Positions 32,088 to 43,399 of a DNA stretch of 64,000 nucleotides are shown here, piece by piece (within the stretch, counting starts at the first letter, position 1; the number at the start of each line of letters is the position of its first letter). Under the pieces are notes generated by a model that was not told the DNA's origin, made no database searches, and saw only the letters and a program-made list of their open reading frames with translations. The stretch is from Xestospongia muta (Eukaryota > Porifera > Demospongiae > Haplosclerida > Petrosiidae). Location: assembly GCA_963693285.1 (NCBI GenBank), contig OY848924.1:3985214-4049213 (forward strand), read 5' to 3'. A program made the position numbers and the translations under genes.

Positions 32088-32481
32088 TGAATTTCAATAG
32101 AACTCTAAGAACCTCTTTAGTTCATTTTACTATGTATGTAATGACCCAACCCTTGTAGTAGTATGTAGCAATAGCTAGTATGACATGTATGTAAATTAGG
32201 AAATACTAAAGTGTTATATAACCAGTTCTTAGTACCTGGCTAAAGGAAATGACAGTGTTTTATGAACTATTGTTGTACAATATTCTATTGGATTTGATGA
32301 TTTTATCAAAGTGACACTAGCTAAATGTTCATAAGAATATCATGACATTATCAAGTTTTTAATATATTGAACACTATTTGGAAATCAGTTGTCATGTTTT
32401 TTATTTTACCAAAGCAATATAGACATTTGTTAGTAAGACTTTATTCCTGTTTAATAACTTACTTAGTTTCTTTCTCTTTAG

Positions 32482-32617
32482 TACAATAGGTACTACTTCA
32501 TTTAAAGAATGGTCACCAGAGACACCAATTTCACAAAAACATTTCAAAGTTGTTGCTCCAAGATCGAGGATAGATATTTTACCTAGAGTTTGTCAAGATG
32601 TTCAAGACCTATTATCA
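32482..32617 (+). pseudogene. CDK4/6-like kinase exon: C-lobe
   Basis: Reads TIGTTSFKEWSPETPISQKH and later DILPRVCQDVQDLLS, matching 'IG.P.E.EWP....' and '.P.....DLL' of CDK4/6. Donor GTAAGC, phase 0. The exon itself is intact. Confidence 0.75.
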
Positions 32618-32814
32618 GTAAGCGTACATGTACATATACATTTGGTTATTTATTACTTATGTACATGTATTTTTATTGTGTCTAAGGTATAATGAAAGAT
32701 TTTTGTAATAGTTTAAAACTCATTCTGTTGTTACCTATAAACAGTAACTACATGTCCACATAATATTTTGTTTAACAATTTAGTGTGACTTATTTATTTT
32801 ACTCTCTTTGATAG

Positions 32815-33144
32815 AAAATGCTAATATTTCAATCGCCTAAAAGGGTCAATGCTGATTAAGCTCTAGAGGACTCTTTTTCATCAATTCTTACAATATTTAC
32901 TGGTTCTACTCCCTCTCCCTTCTTATCCCAGTCACCTTCACACTCACCATTTTCTTCTCTTTCCCTATCACCTTCACTATTCCTATCTACCATCTTTTCT
33001 CTACAAGACCACACCCATACTCCTCTGAGTGTCCCAACTGAATCCTCTCAAGGTTCTGGTATACATGACATCAAAAACAGTCCCAATCAGGCCACACCCC
33101 CTTTTGATATGACCTCTGACTTTGATCTGTTTACTTGTAAATAA
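32815..33144 (+). pseudogene. CDK4/6-like kinase final exon with in-frame TAA
   Basis: Starts KMLIFQSPKRVNAD, the 'KML.F.P.KRI.A' block of subdomain XI, then TAA (32857-32859) where family members have Gln, then ALEDSFSSI. The same frame stays open to a second stop at 33142-33144 through a Ser/Pro-rich tail (SPSPFLSQSPSHSPFSSLSL-like). A single CAA to TAA change explains the first stop. If splicing were intact, translation would end just before the last helix of the kinase fold. Confidence 0.75.
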
Positions 33145-34930
33145 CTAATTTTATTAGGTCACATGTACTGCCGCTCCCCCTCAGTCAATAAAGCTCCACC
33201 TACTTATATTAATCTTATTTTATATTATGATTGTGTATTATGTACATGTAAACAACACAATATATTAAAGTATATTTATTATATAATGTATAGCCTTATT
33301 CATATTCAAAAAAAATATTCTTTTTTGTTTTCACAATATTATTTTTCTATTACATATTCTTTTGTTTAATGTCTAATAAAGTTTGTATGTGTGTTAGTAG
33401 TTCCTGTATATGTTGTTTAAATATATATCTGTATGTACATGTGTGTGACATCTAGCAAGCACAGATAATCTCCTAAAATCTTTTGTAGTTTGTTTGATAT
33501 CTTCTGTCGAACAAAAAGTGTTTCATTTCTTTTGTTATCATTATAATCAAATTGTTTGGTACAAAGACAAATTCACATTTTTTGTATGATTTGATGTTTA
33601 CTTCTCTTTTTAATTTAATGGAAAATTTTCTACAGAAATCTGTAAATAATTAAATTATAATAATAATAACTAGTTAATTTCAGCAAACGTTTTCACCAGT
33701 TGATTAGTATATTTTTGCAACATACATGTATGAACTATATGATGTACTAATGACAGATATTTTTTCATAGTTTTTCATTGCACAATTAAATGATATCCAG
33801 ACTCTGTAGACTCATAGATAAAAATACTTTCCAAAAACAATAAATTTTAGGATATGTATCAGTCCAATACAAAGAATGCAAACAAGACAGTAGTGATGCC
33901 AATTACATCATTCCCACATAATAACACAGGCACAGAATGCAACAACACATTACTGCATTGTTAAGTGAATTAGATAGTTGGAATATATCCTTACTTGTTT
34001 GTGTCACTTGTGGTATTATGTAGGGATGATGTAATTGTAATCACTACTATCTTGCACTGTGTTGAAAGACAAGTATTTTGCTTATGGACACTAGTCTGTT
34101 GTAATATCTCATAATTCCAGATGTCTTTCAGTTTAACAGATTTCCCACAGCTTATAAACATAAGGAACCAGCAATATTCCAGATTAAGTATTGCATTGAA
34201 TATGTCATTATTTCAATATAGGAATTGTTTTATAGTATATTATTATTCAATTTGGGGAATTCTGTTAGGATAAGTCATTATTTCAATTGAGAGATTGTGT
34301 TAGTATACAATATATGTCCACTATGGGAATACTACTTTAAAATGTTCTTTGAAAAAGTATAAATTTTATAAATGAACATGCTAATCTATTCAAATACAAA
34401 ACAAATTACAAAATAATTGTCATTAACTTCTCTGCCAACTCTAATGGCTAATGTGATGGCCAGTCTATCTATCTTTTTATAAACACATTTTCCTCTAAAT
34501 AATAGATTTTGACAAATATTCCCTTTTGTCTAACCAATGAAAGTCATGTATTTTTCTGTTCTCCATAGAAGAGGCTGGTCAGCTAAAATATTATCTTCAT
34601 TTAATTTCTTTTAATTTCATTGGTACTCATGAAATGCACATACTGGACTCTGTTTCCAATCTTTCTTTTTTCTCTTTAAGAGAAGCCATGTGAACAGGTA
34701 GTTTCTATATTAATAGATCCCAATATTAATATTTTTATGAAGGATATCAAAGATTACCTTTGTATGTCTATTTTTTCTCTTTTGTCTATCTTTTGTGCAT
34801 ACTTTCCAATGTGTCTTTGTTTGAAAGACATTTTTGAAATTTTGAAATATATTTGATATGTCCCTATTAGTTAAAATGTAAATAAAGTTTATTCATAAAC
34901 TATAACAAGATACTTTTCATTTCAGTGATA
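33145..34930. other. Intergenic; diverged repeat only
   Basis: No gene recognised. ACACAGGCACAGAATGCAAC (about 33926-33945) and TAATATCTCATAATTCCA (about 34101) recur at about 37235 and 37174 in a different order, pointing to an old dispersed repeat. A minus-strand frame at 35008-34936 (KPVKDKVNVYITVTIVAEAK then SLE and stop, after a TTTAG acceptor) has a beta-strand look but is too short to assign. Confidence 0.4.
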
Positions 34931-35411
34931 GAAGCTCATTCTAGGGACTTTGCTTCAGCGACAATTGTCACTGTAATGTACACATTCACTTTGTCCTTGA
35001 CTGGTTTGCTAAATAAGGATAGCCACGTAAATCATATAAATAAAAGAAATATGACATACTCAAATGTCCATTCAAAATCTTCTTCATTGTCCTGTAGTGT
35101 TTTATATACTGTTCTGATGACATTCTGGCAATACTTTAATTAAAATTAACTTATTTAAGTTACTTACTTTAACATATGATGAAACGTTTAATTCTTCCTA
35201 AACTTTTGATTCTAAAAACCATTTATAAGGTTCTCAATTTCTCATAGTTCTTTTTCAAACTTGTCTTCTAACATTTTACTACTAGCATTAATTTCTTGCA
35301 GCTTTTCCTGAACGTCTGTTGATTAAGGAAGGAATACAGTATTTACATATGAAATATAGAGAGCAGGGATATTGTAATGGTAACAAATGAAATATAATTA
35401 ATTACAATTCT

Positions 35412-35450
35412 TATATATATGTGTGTGTGTGTGTGTCTGTGTCTGTGTGT
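35412..35450. repeat. (TA)n-(TG)n microsatellite
   Basis: Short TA run followed by about 30 bases of mostly TG, right next to the 3' end of the minus-strand membrane-tail exon. Confidence 0.9.
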
Positions 35451-35460
35451 ATTCCTCAAA

Positions 35461-35724
35461 TTAAGCGCTAGCCACTGGACGAAGTCGAGATCGTTGACTT
35501 GGAACATCATTAGCATAGAGATCAGAATGACGGTCTGTTTCTTCTAACATACTAGCATCATCAATGGTCATGGATACAGAAAACAAAGATTTCCTATCCC
35601 TTCTCCTCGGTGGAAAAGGCGGAACATCGTCAGTTTCACCGTATAGTGTTGTCTTTGTCTTCCGCTCATAGTCAGTCATAGCGTAGTATCTCTTAGAACG
35701 CCACATAGTAATAATAATAAATAC
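35461..35724 (-). CDS. C-terminal exon of a membrane protein (cytoplasmic tail)
   Basis: 88 codons including the stop, phase 0 after a clear acceptor (TTGTACTTCAG). Starts with hydrophobic VFIIIT, then MWRSKRYYAMTDYERK, the basic stop-transfer pattern that follows a transmembrane helix, then a polar tail with PPFPPRRRDRKS, Ser/Asp-rich residues and the C-terminus RLRPVASA. Tyr residues in YYAMTDY and DLYAND could be phosphorylation sites (inference). The base composition is visibly less AT-rich than its surroundings, as expected for a constrained exon. Most of the membrane helix must be in another exon. Confidence 0.62.
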   Translation of the reverse strand, partial: VFIIITMWRSKRYYAMTDYERKTKTTLYGETDDVPPFPPRRRDRKSLFSVSMTIDDASMLEETDRHSDLYANDVPSQRSRLRPVASA

Positions 35725-35863
35725 CTGAAGTACAACTACCTACTTGGCATGTTTACTGCAATATTCCAAGAGGACTTGCGAATAGATTTATACCATTAAG
35801 TAAGTTTAGTTCTGACTATCTTATAGCATTCAATGTGTAGTGTTCGTTCATAATACTTACAAT

Positions 35864-36002
35864 CATTTCCTTTTGAGGTTTCACACCTGACCAGGCACCT
35901 ATTAAAGCTGTAGAGTATTAACTCAATTACTACTTTAGCTTGACATAAAATACTAGCCCTTCTTGATAGTTCAAAACCAATGTCACATTGTGTAGTAACT
36001 TG
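35864..36002 (-). pseudogene. Sushi/CCP-like exon, frame interrupted
   Basis: Minus strand: TTQCDIGFELSRRASILCQ matches the CCP pattern C..G..L.......C. About 50 bases later a different frame reads GAWSGVKPQ, the conserved 'G.WSG..P' end of sushi modules, followed by a GTAAGT donor. Between them lies a stretch that breaks the frame (an insertion, a tiny intron or a frameshift). The exon sits just upstream of the membrane-tail exon on the same strand, so a sushi-containing receptor is a reasonable guess. Sushi modules are extracellular adhesion or complement-type domains. Confidence 0.45.
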
Positions 36003-36019
36003 AATTAAGGTTTTCAATC

Positions 36020-37645
36020 TTTATTTGTATTTTTCTTCTAAATAAAGAACAAAAATACATGATTTGTTGAGACTACAGCTTGACAACATGTGTTTTGTTA
36101 TGAACAGTTGTGGAGATTAGCATGAATTTCATGATAGGCTATATATCAGATAAATCTCCAGTTGCCAAGTATTTTCGATATATTTATATAGATAGATATC
36201 TAAACACTGTTATATAAAACAAATATGCACACATAACGTTTGTATTATCTGTACATGCTCTATTTATTACTTATATGATTGGTATATATACTTCCCTGTA
36301 GAGTACTAAAAACTGAAACTGCCAAATTGTGTTAAACAAAACAAAGGTTTTACTGCTGAACAATGGATGACATGATAAATTTATACTTCTTAAATTATAT
36401 ATAACAGATTACAGATTTTATTAAATGATAATAATTTTTGATAGACATATTAAATAATGGTAACAGTGATATATCAAAGATACATATACATAAACAATAT
36501 TAAAAGTCATAATTTATTAACATTAGCTTCAAGTTATTATTATTATTCAATAGATATAGCATAATTCTGATAAACTGCTAACCATTCCTTTTTAACTTTT
36601 TAATTGTAACTTTTCATAAATGGGGATTATATGAGTCCATTCAATAATTTTAAATTCAAATTATCAGTACAAATTTGTGTACTCTTGAGAGAATTCTCAA
36701 AGTTGTAAAAACAATGACAAAGTTCTTTTATTGATTATAATTAAATTGTTTTCAGAGCAATGACTTGACTATTGTTATCGTTTTATTGATGTATTCTCTT
36801 TAGGTCCAGAAATTATCTGTAAATTATATTGGAACATGATCACAATTTATGAAGACCCACAGAAAATTAATGCTTTGGTATATTAATAACACTAACTATA
36901 ATATTGTATTCCTTATATTACAAAAGTGATAGTACATGTAAAGTTATTATTATGTGTTATATTTAAGAAGACGTCAAAAAAATTAAATTATATAAAACTG
37001 CAATATAGAATAAAAAATGGGAACTTTTATTTTGGATGATTTTACTTATGACCACATATCTAGAAACCAATTAGATAACGGAAGAAAATTTGTTTCATCA
37101 TCAAGAGTCTTTGCACTAGAACAATCACTAGCAAACAACAAGTATTTTACAAATGGAAGCTAGGCTGTTGCAATATCTCATAATTCCACAAGTCTTTCTG
37201 TGTATTGGATACTTGTAGACTTCCCACATAACACAGGCACAGAATGCAACAATATATCATTGTATTATCAGACACCAAACTATAAACACTAAAACCTCTT
37301 GTATTAATTTCACATTGGAGTATGGACTTCTGGTACCATAGAAATAGCCACTATAATATATATATAATTATACAACTTATACTAATCAACTCTACAACAA
37401 TAACAATATAATGTTAAGGAGAACAAAGTTCAATGTCCCCATTAAAATTTGTAGAAAAATGTCAAGTAACGGAAGGAATTAGGAACAAGTAGAAAATATG
37501 AAAACTTTAAGTATATCATTAGATCTGATAGCAGAAATGACATTAATGAATATACCAAAAGAAAAACACTGTCTTGACATCTTGATAGTATGAATGAACA
37601 AATGATTATAAATAGTCTATATTATGAAGTAACTAATTGTAACAG
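36020..37645. other. No clear gene
   Basis: AT-rich. A frame at 36803-36890 after a TTTAG acceptor (PEIICKLYWNMITIYEDPQK) is exon-like but unassigned. The 37140-37270 stretch carries the dispersed repeat shared with 33.9-34.1 kb. Confidence 0.4.
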
Positions 37646-37803
37646 ATAATTATAATATCAACTAACTTGTTATATTGTGTCCCATTCACTACTATATTTG
37701 ACTATGTATATTATGTCAATGTTATTAGTCCATTAATGAACACCTCTCAATATATGATATATCTGGCAGCAGCTGTGATGACTCTATACATCATGATGAC
37801 ATG
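37646..37803 (+). pseudogene. PPCS-like exon (central part)
   Basis: Plus strand after a GTAACAG acceptor. CVPFTTIFDYVYYVNVISPL then MNTSQYMIYLAAAV corresponds to the phosphopantothenoylcysteine synthetase segment 'FTTL.DY...' and the hallmark 'YLAAAVSDFY'. After AAAV the residues are MTLYI instead of SDFYV, so the core has been altered. Donor GTAAGT leaves two bases. Confidence 0.65.
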
Positions 37804-38030
37804 GTAAGTGAGGTCTAGTAGAGATGAGTCTTATGTATTAAATAAAAGAGAAAAACTCATTCAATACTCTGAAATGAAGGAAGTTATATGAAACTGAGTA
37901 GTTACTAATATATATCATTAAAATTAGTTAGTGTATATTAGACTTATTGTATATGTCCTTTTGTGCTGTGAGATATTTCTTTGTTCTATTATACATGTTG
38001 TTAACATAATAATTTCTGTCTCTTTTAAAT

Positions 38031-38156
38031 TCTTGTCATGTCAAACATAATATATCATCATCAACATCATTGATTCTCCACTTACAACAAGTACCAAAGT
38101 TAATAGCAGTATTAACTCAACGTTGGTCACCTAATGCTTTCATTGTCTCCTTTAAA
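38031..38156 (+). pseudogene. PPCS-like exon (HKIQSS to FKLETD region)
   Basis: Reads HNISSSTSLILHLQQVPKLI then VLTQRWSPNAFIVSFK, matching 'HKIQSS...L.L..VPK.L..L...W.P.AFI.SFK'. Lys of HKIQSS is replaced by Asn. No AG acceptor is visible in the 50 bases before it, so splicing may be broken. Confidence 0.72.
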
Positions 38157-38201
38157 GTATGTCTATTCCATTGATATTATATGATATTAGTCTGTTACTA
38201 G

Positions 38202-38267
38202 TTAGAAACTGATGAGAGTATTGTAGTTAGTAGAACTAGAAAAGCTCTGACAAAATATGGACATTAA
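38202..38267 (+). pseudogene. PPCS-like exon ending in TAA
   Basis: LETDESIVVSRTRKALTKYG then His and TAA (38265-38267) directly before GTAAGT. Family members have Gln at the stop position, so CAA to TAA at the exon end is the simplest explanation. The 'LETD....R.R.AL..Y.H' pattern is specific for PPCS. Confidence 0.78.
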
Positions 38268-38467
38268 GTAAGTTTATAAACTATAGATATTGTTTTAGAG
38301 TATCCTTTAAATTGTCTTTTACAGCTAGGTTGATCAGTTATATAAATAGTTTACTGTACTGTGTTCATTGCTACCAATCATTTTAAGTAGTTACCATTAA
38401 ATAATACTAACTTAATAATTATTAATAGGAATGTATATGTGTAAATTAACTATGATCTCTTCTATAG

Positions 38468-38590
38468 GTTGTAGTTGATAATACACTAGTACAAAGGAAA
38501 GAGAAAATGATTATTGTTGAAAGAGATGAACTTAATGAAGAAGTACTTTGTCTCTCTGTAGATGAGAAAGAGAAGAGTGTGGTTTTTTAA
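38468..38590 (+). pseudogene. PPCS-like C-terminal exon
   Basis: VVVDNTLVQRKEKMIIVERD then ELNEEVLCLSVDEKEKSVVF and stop. Matches the end of PPCS ('VVAN.L..R...V..V...'); shorter than usual after this point. Exon intact. Confidence 0.7.
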
Positions 38591-39235
38591 AGGAAATTAA
38601 TATTTTATTTTTGTTGTGAACATAAACAATATTAAAGTAAAATTACATAACAAAGTCAACATATAATGTTGTCAGTAATAATTACTATTTATTTATATCT
38701 TATAAATTCTTATACATTTTAGTTTTGTACTTACACATGTACATGTACATTGTATTATCTTGAAAATTAATAAAGGGTTAAAATTGAACCTGCCTCATGG
38801 CGGGTAGTAGGGCGTTGCTACTAGAGTTAGTGTCCTCAGTCTCTCTCATCTATGTACCTCACACTGGGACATAGAAGAAAATAGAATGTATAGACTTAGT
38901 TAATAGAAATGAACACTTTAAGGTAAGTGTAATATAAACAAAATTGAACATCAAAACTAGTCACAAGTTATTTTGAGCTAATCATTTTATTAGTATAATA
39001 TGTCTAGAGTGAAATATTGAACCTGATATGTCAGTTTGAATGTGAATGTAGTTTATTTCAAGTAGTCATCCAACATACTTAACATTGGCTTAAGTTAATG
39101 TTAATGAAGTATGTAATTATCATGTAAAGTTTGTCATTATACTGTGTTTATTAACATTGTACTTTGGATAGTAATTTCATTTATTTTGTTACCTTATTAT
39201 TTTACATTTCTCTTTTATTTACTTCAAGTCTTTAT
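38591..39235. other. No gene seen
   Basis: AT-rich spacer. A short less AT-rich patch near 38790-38870 (CTGCCTCATGGCGGGTAG) has no recognisable function. Confidence 0.4.
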
Positions 39236-39240
39236 ATGTA

Positions 39241-41540
39241 GGACTGCAATAGTGACAATTGTAAAAGTGAGTGTGCAGTCTCCATTCAGAAAAGGCAGAA
39301 AATATTGAGAGTGTTGTCATACCAACTGTAAAAAAGGATGTGGTGACTTTACCTAGAATATAAAAGCGGGTGTGGTGAATACAACCAGAATATTGAGAAG
39401 AAAGAGTTATTGCTGGTAAGTTAAGGTTTGAAGTTGTCTATAATAGTCATTTTTACAATTACTCTATATATAGGAGTGTTGTCATAGCAACTGTAAAAAG
39501 GGTGTTGTGACTATTCCCAAAATATTAGGAAGAAAGTGTTATTGCTGGTAAGGTAAGCTAAGGTTTAAAGTTGTCTATAATAGTCATTTTATAACTATTT
39601 TATGCATAGGAGTGTTGTCGTGGTAACTGTAAAGGGTGTTGTGACGTTACCCAGAATATTAGGAAGAGTTATTGCTGGTAAGTTAAGGTTTGAAGTTGTC
39701 TATAATAGTCATTTTTATAATTATTCTATATATAAGAGTGTCGTCATAGTAACTGTAAAAGTGGGTGTGGTGACTTTTCCCAAAATATTAGGAAGAAAAG
39801 TTATTGCTAGTAAGCTCAGTTTTGAAGCTGTCTGTGGTGGTCATTTTTATAATTATTCTATATATAGGAGCATTGTCGTAACAACTGTAAAGTGGGTGTG
39901 GTGACTTTTTCCAAATATTAGGAAGAAAGAGTTATTACTAGTAAGTTAAAGTTTGAAATTGTCTATAATAGTCATTTTATAACTATTTTATGCTTGGGAG
40001 TGTTGTCGTGGTAACTTTAAATGGATGTTATGACATTACCCAGAATATTAGGAAGAAAGAGTTATTGCTGGTAATTTAAAGTTTGAAGTTGTCTATAATA
40101 GTCATTTTTATAACTATTTTATACATAGGAGTGTTGTGGTGGTAACTGTAAATGTGTGTTGTGACATTACCCAGAATATTAGGAAGAAAGAGTTATTCTT
40201 GGTAAGTCAAGTTTTAAAGTTGTCTTTGATGGTTACTTTTATAATTCTTTTATATATAGGAGTGTTGTCGCGGCAACTGTAAAAATGGGTGTGGTGACAT
40301 TACTTAGAATATTAGGAACAAATAGTTATTATTGCTGGTAAGTTAAGGTTTGAAGTTATATATAATAGTCATTTTTATAATTATTCTATATATAAGAGTG
40401 TCGTCGTAGTAACTGTAAAAGTGGATGTAGTGACTTTTCCCAAAATATTAGGAAGAAAGTTGTTGCTGGTAAGTTAAAGTTTAAAGTTGTCTCTAATTTT
40501 CATTTTTATAACTATTCTATATGCAGGACTGTTGTCGTGGCAACTATAAAAGTTGGTGTGATGACTAAATCCAGAATATTAGGAAGAAAGAATTATTGCT
40601 GGTAAGTTCAAGTTTGAAGTTTTCTCTAATAGGCATTTTTATAATTATTCTATATATAGGAGTGTCATCGTAGCAACTGTAAAGTGGGTGTGGTGACTTT
40701 TTCCAAAATAGTAGGAAGAAAGAGTTATTGCTGGTAAGCTAAGGTTTGAAGTTGTCTGTGACAGTCATTTAAATAACTATTTTATGCATAGGAGTGTTGT
40801 CGTGGCAAATGTAAAAGTGGGTGTGGTGACTAAATCCAAAATAGTAGGAAGAAAGAGTTATTGCTTGTAAATTAAGGTTTAAAGTTGTCTGTAATACTCA
40901 TTTCAATGACTATTTTATGCATAGGACTGTTGTCGTGGCAACTGTAAAAGTGGGTGTGGTGACTAAATTCAGAATATTGGGAAGAAAGAGTTATTACTGG
41001 TAAGTTAAATTTTGAAGTTGTCTCTAATAGACATTCTTATAACTATTTTATGTATAGGAGTGTTGTCATGGTAACTTTAAAATGGGTGTTGTGATTTTCC
41101 CAAAATATTAGGAAGAAAGAGTTATTGCTAGTTAGTTAAGTTTTAAAGTTGTCTGTGATGGTTATTTTTATAATTATTTTATATATATGAGTGTTGTCAT
41201 GGCAACTGTAAAATAGGTGTGGTGACTAAATCCAAAATATTAGTAAGAAAGAGTTACTGCTGGTGAGTTAAGGTTTAAAGTTGTGTATAATAGTCATTTT
41301 TATAACTATTTTATACATAGGAGTGTTGTTGTGGTAACTGTAAATGGGTGTGATGACATTACCTAGAATATTAGGAAGAAAGTTATTGCTGGTAAGTTAA
41401 GTTTTAAAGTTGTCTGTGATGGTTATTTTTATAATTATTTTATATACAGGAGTGTTTTTGTGGGAACTGTAAAAGTAGGTGTGGTGACTAAATCCAGAAT
41501 ATTAGGAAGAAAGAGTTATTCCTGGTAAGTTAAAGTTTGA
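39241..41540 (+). repeat. ~130-bp tandem repeat array (about 17 units) with exon-like borders
   Basis: Units recur every 125-135 bases. The typical order is CTATATATAG, GAGTGTTGTCGTGGCAACTG, TAAAAGTGGGTGTGGTGAC, CAGAATATTAGGAAGAAAG, AGTTATTGCTG, GTAAGTTAAGGTTTGAAG. Most units keep an AG before GAGTG and a GTAAG-type donor after CTG. The first unit (39241) reads DCNSDNCKSECAVS and some later ones ECCxxNCK, a Cys-rich frame, but most units have a stop in that frame. Three units contain exact matches to the X-box form: 39478-39491, 41062-41075 and 41203-41216. The array ends where the LINE begins. Confidence 0.85.
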
Positions 41541-42589
41541 AGTTGTCTGTAATAGTGATTACATTTGCGAAATCTTGTTCTTGTAAGTCTCAACCCCTAG
41601 TCAGCTCTCTTTCTGTTTCCTCCTCACTACTTCTTCCCTCCTCTAGTACTAACCTCACCACTCTTCCATTATTGTATCCAATACCCCAAGTCTCCATCCC
41701 CCATCTTCTGGCATACCCATTACACTTTACCACTGATACTTCCTCGTCCTTTTCCTCTGCTGCTTCTGCATCTCCTCTACCTTTTCATTCTAATCAATCT
41801 CCTCCTACTACTTTACCCTCTTCCACTGCCAGCACTCCATCACTCTCACTAAATTATTCGACTGCTCCTCTTGCTATTATCACTGCTGCTCCTACTATTA
41901 TCACTGCTGTCCCTTCTATAACCACTCCCTCTTCCTCTGCTACCTCTCTGCCTAAATCCTCACAGCATCCTTTTTAGCCAAATATCATCATCGTCCTTCA
42001 TGAAAACCTCCACTCCTTCCTCCACACTTTTTTTATGTCACTAAACAAACTCCCATCTTCCATTTCTTCCTACTCAATCAAGTCTTCAATCCATTGTACC
42101 ACTTCCTCCCCCACTGCCAAGTCTTGAGCTCAGCTTACCAACATGTCATCCTTCCCCAAATCTCCTACCCAATTTACCTCTACCTCCTCCTGCCTCATCA
42201 TTTCATCACAATGCTCCATTACTCCCTTCTTCAAATCACCAACCCAACCTACTCTTACATCATCCTCATCCAAGTCTTCAACCCAATTTACCTTCTCTTC
42301 CACTTCCTTCTACTCTTTAATCCAGTCAACCACTTCTTTTGCCTCCACCTTTTTCTCTATATACCTCCTCCTTTTTCTCAACCCCTCCTCCTACTACCTC
42401 CTCAACATTCAACTCTTTATCCCAATGTCTCTTTACTCACAAGGTTGTCACCCTTCACCTCTCTCTCTTCTTTCTCCCAATCATCAGCTTTTTCTTCCTG
42501 TTCTATCAAACCTTCTATCAACTTTGCTTGTCCCATTCCTCTGTCCTACTGCTTCCAACTCACATCGTCAAACTCAATAAAGATCTATT

Positions 42590-43215
42590 TTAATGCTCAC
42601 AGTATTCTTCTTAAACTAGATGAAATCTCTGCTCTCTGCTCTGTCCTCAATACTGATCTGCATTGTGGAATCTTGGCTATCTGCTGATATTCCCAATCCT
42701 GATATTGATCTGGCTAATTACATCTTATTCCATCATGATTGTAACCGCCATGGTGATGGTATTTCTGTTTTTGTAAAAAATCACTTTATTGTTTCTGAAG
42801 TTTATGTTTCTCCTAAAATTGAATTCCTCTTCTATCTATTAAGCTTAATCATTGCTCCTTTTCAATTGACACTTACTACCAACCTCCATCCTCGTCTGAT
42901 GATCTGGATCTCTTATTTGATGACCTCACATCCCTTAATCCTTTTTTTTTCTAATCTTATACTTTTAGGTGATTTTAATATTAATTTTTACTCTACTTTA
43001 TCCTCCATGACCAAACTGGATGTCATCATATCTGATACTTTCAACCTTTATCAAATCGTTAATACTCCCACTCATTTTTCTCACACTGATACATCTTTCA
43101 CTATTGATTTTGTTTTTCTTCTATCTAACATTGACACTCCTCCTTGTAGTATTCTTCCTCCTGTCTTTTATTCAGACCATTTCGCTATTCTTTTCTCCCT
43201 TCCCACTGATTCGTT
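42590..43215 (+). pseudogene. LINE endonuclease domain
   Basis: NAHSILLKLDEISAL (N of 'N.RS'), then after a frame change VESWLSADIPN (catalytic Glu region) and HHDCNRHGDGISVFVK ('DR..GGGV..YV'), LLGDFNINF at about 42964 (GDFN), PTHFSHTDTSFTIDFVF and YSDHFAI at about 43170 (SDH). These are the APE-type endonuclease blocks in the right order, so the assignment is firm, though the frame is broken near the start. Confidence 0.75.
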
Positions 43216-43399
43216 AACAGTCCCTACCCCTACCCTTCTTGTAAGGTCTGGCTATACCATCTTGCTGACTTTGAGCGTGCTAATGCTCTCCTCAGCTCCA
43301 TTGACTGGAAAGAATTACTCCCCTTGTCAGATCCTAACGCTTTGTGGGCCATATTTAAAGAACTTTTCCTCCACATTATGACCACCACTGTTCCTAGCA

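Larger units (their letters stand above)
28902..33144 (+). pseudogene. CDK4/6-like protein kinase pseudogene (span)
   Basis: Five collinear exon remnants. Spacing and phases of the last four match one gene; an exon for the activation segment between DFG and APE is not visible and may have been lost among the repeats at 29.6-31.4 kb. In the family, CDK4/6 bind D-type cyclins and phosphorylate Rb to drive G1 progression; this copy lacks HRD and APE and has stops. It retains introns, so it arose by decay or DNA-level duplication, not retrotransposition. Assignment to CDK4/6 rather than another CDK is inference from IGT..EW and the KML.F.P.KR block. Confidence 0.7.
37646..38590 (+). pseudogene. 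PPCS: Partial phosphopantothenoylcysteine synthetase pseudogene (span)
   Basis: Four collinear exons of the coenzyme A pathway enzyme that joins 4'-phosphopantothenate to cysteine. The N-terminal nucleotide-binding part (with the SGGT motif) was not found upstream. One exon ends in a stop, one lacks an acceptor, and AAAVSDFY is altered. Introns are kept, so it is a decayed DNA-level copy; a working gene presumably exists elsewhere because the pathway is essential. Confidence 0.7.

Noticed and set aside
39602..39904. 100-codon frame in the 130-bp array
   Set aside because: The frame covers only about two units, changes frame between units and has no splice or homology support.
39241..41540. 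CRISPR array
   Set aside because: Units are continuous 130-bp tandem repeats with diverged interiors, not short identical repeats with unique spacers, in eukaryotic intron-bearing DNA.
41537..42580. Ser/Pro/Thr-rich frames as separate host genes
   Set aside because: Pyrimidine-rich DNA leading directly into the LINE endonuclease; overlapping frames with low-complexity content.
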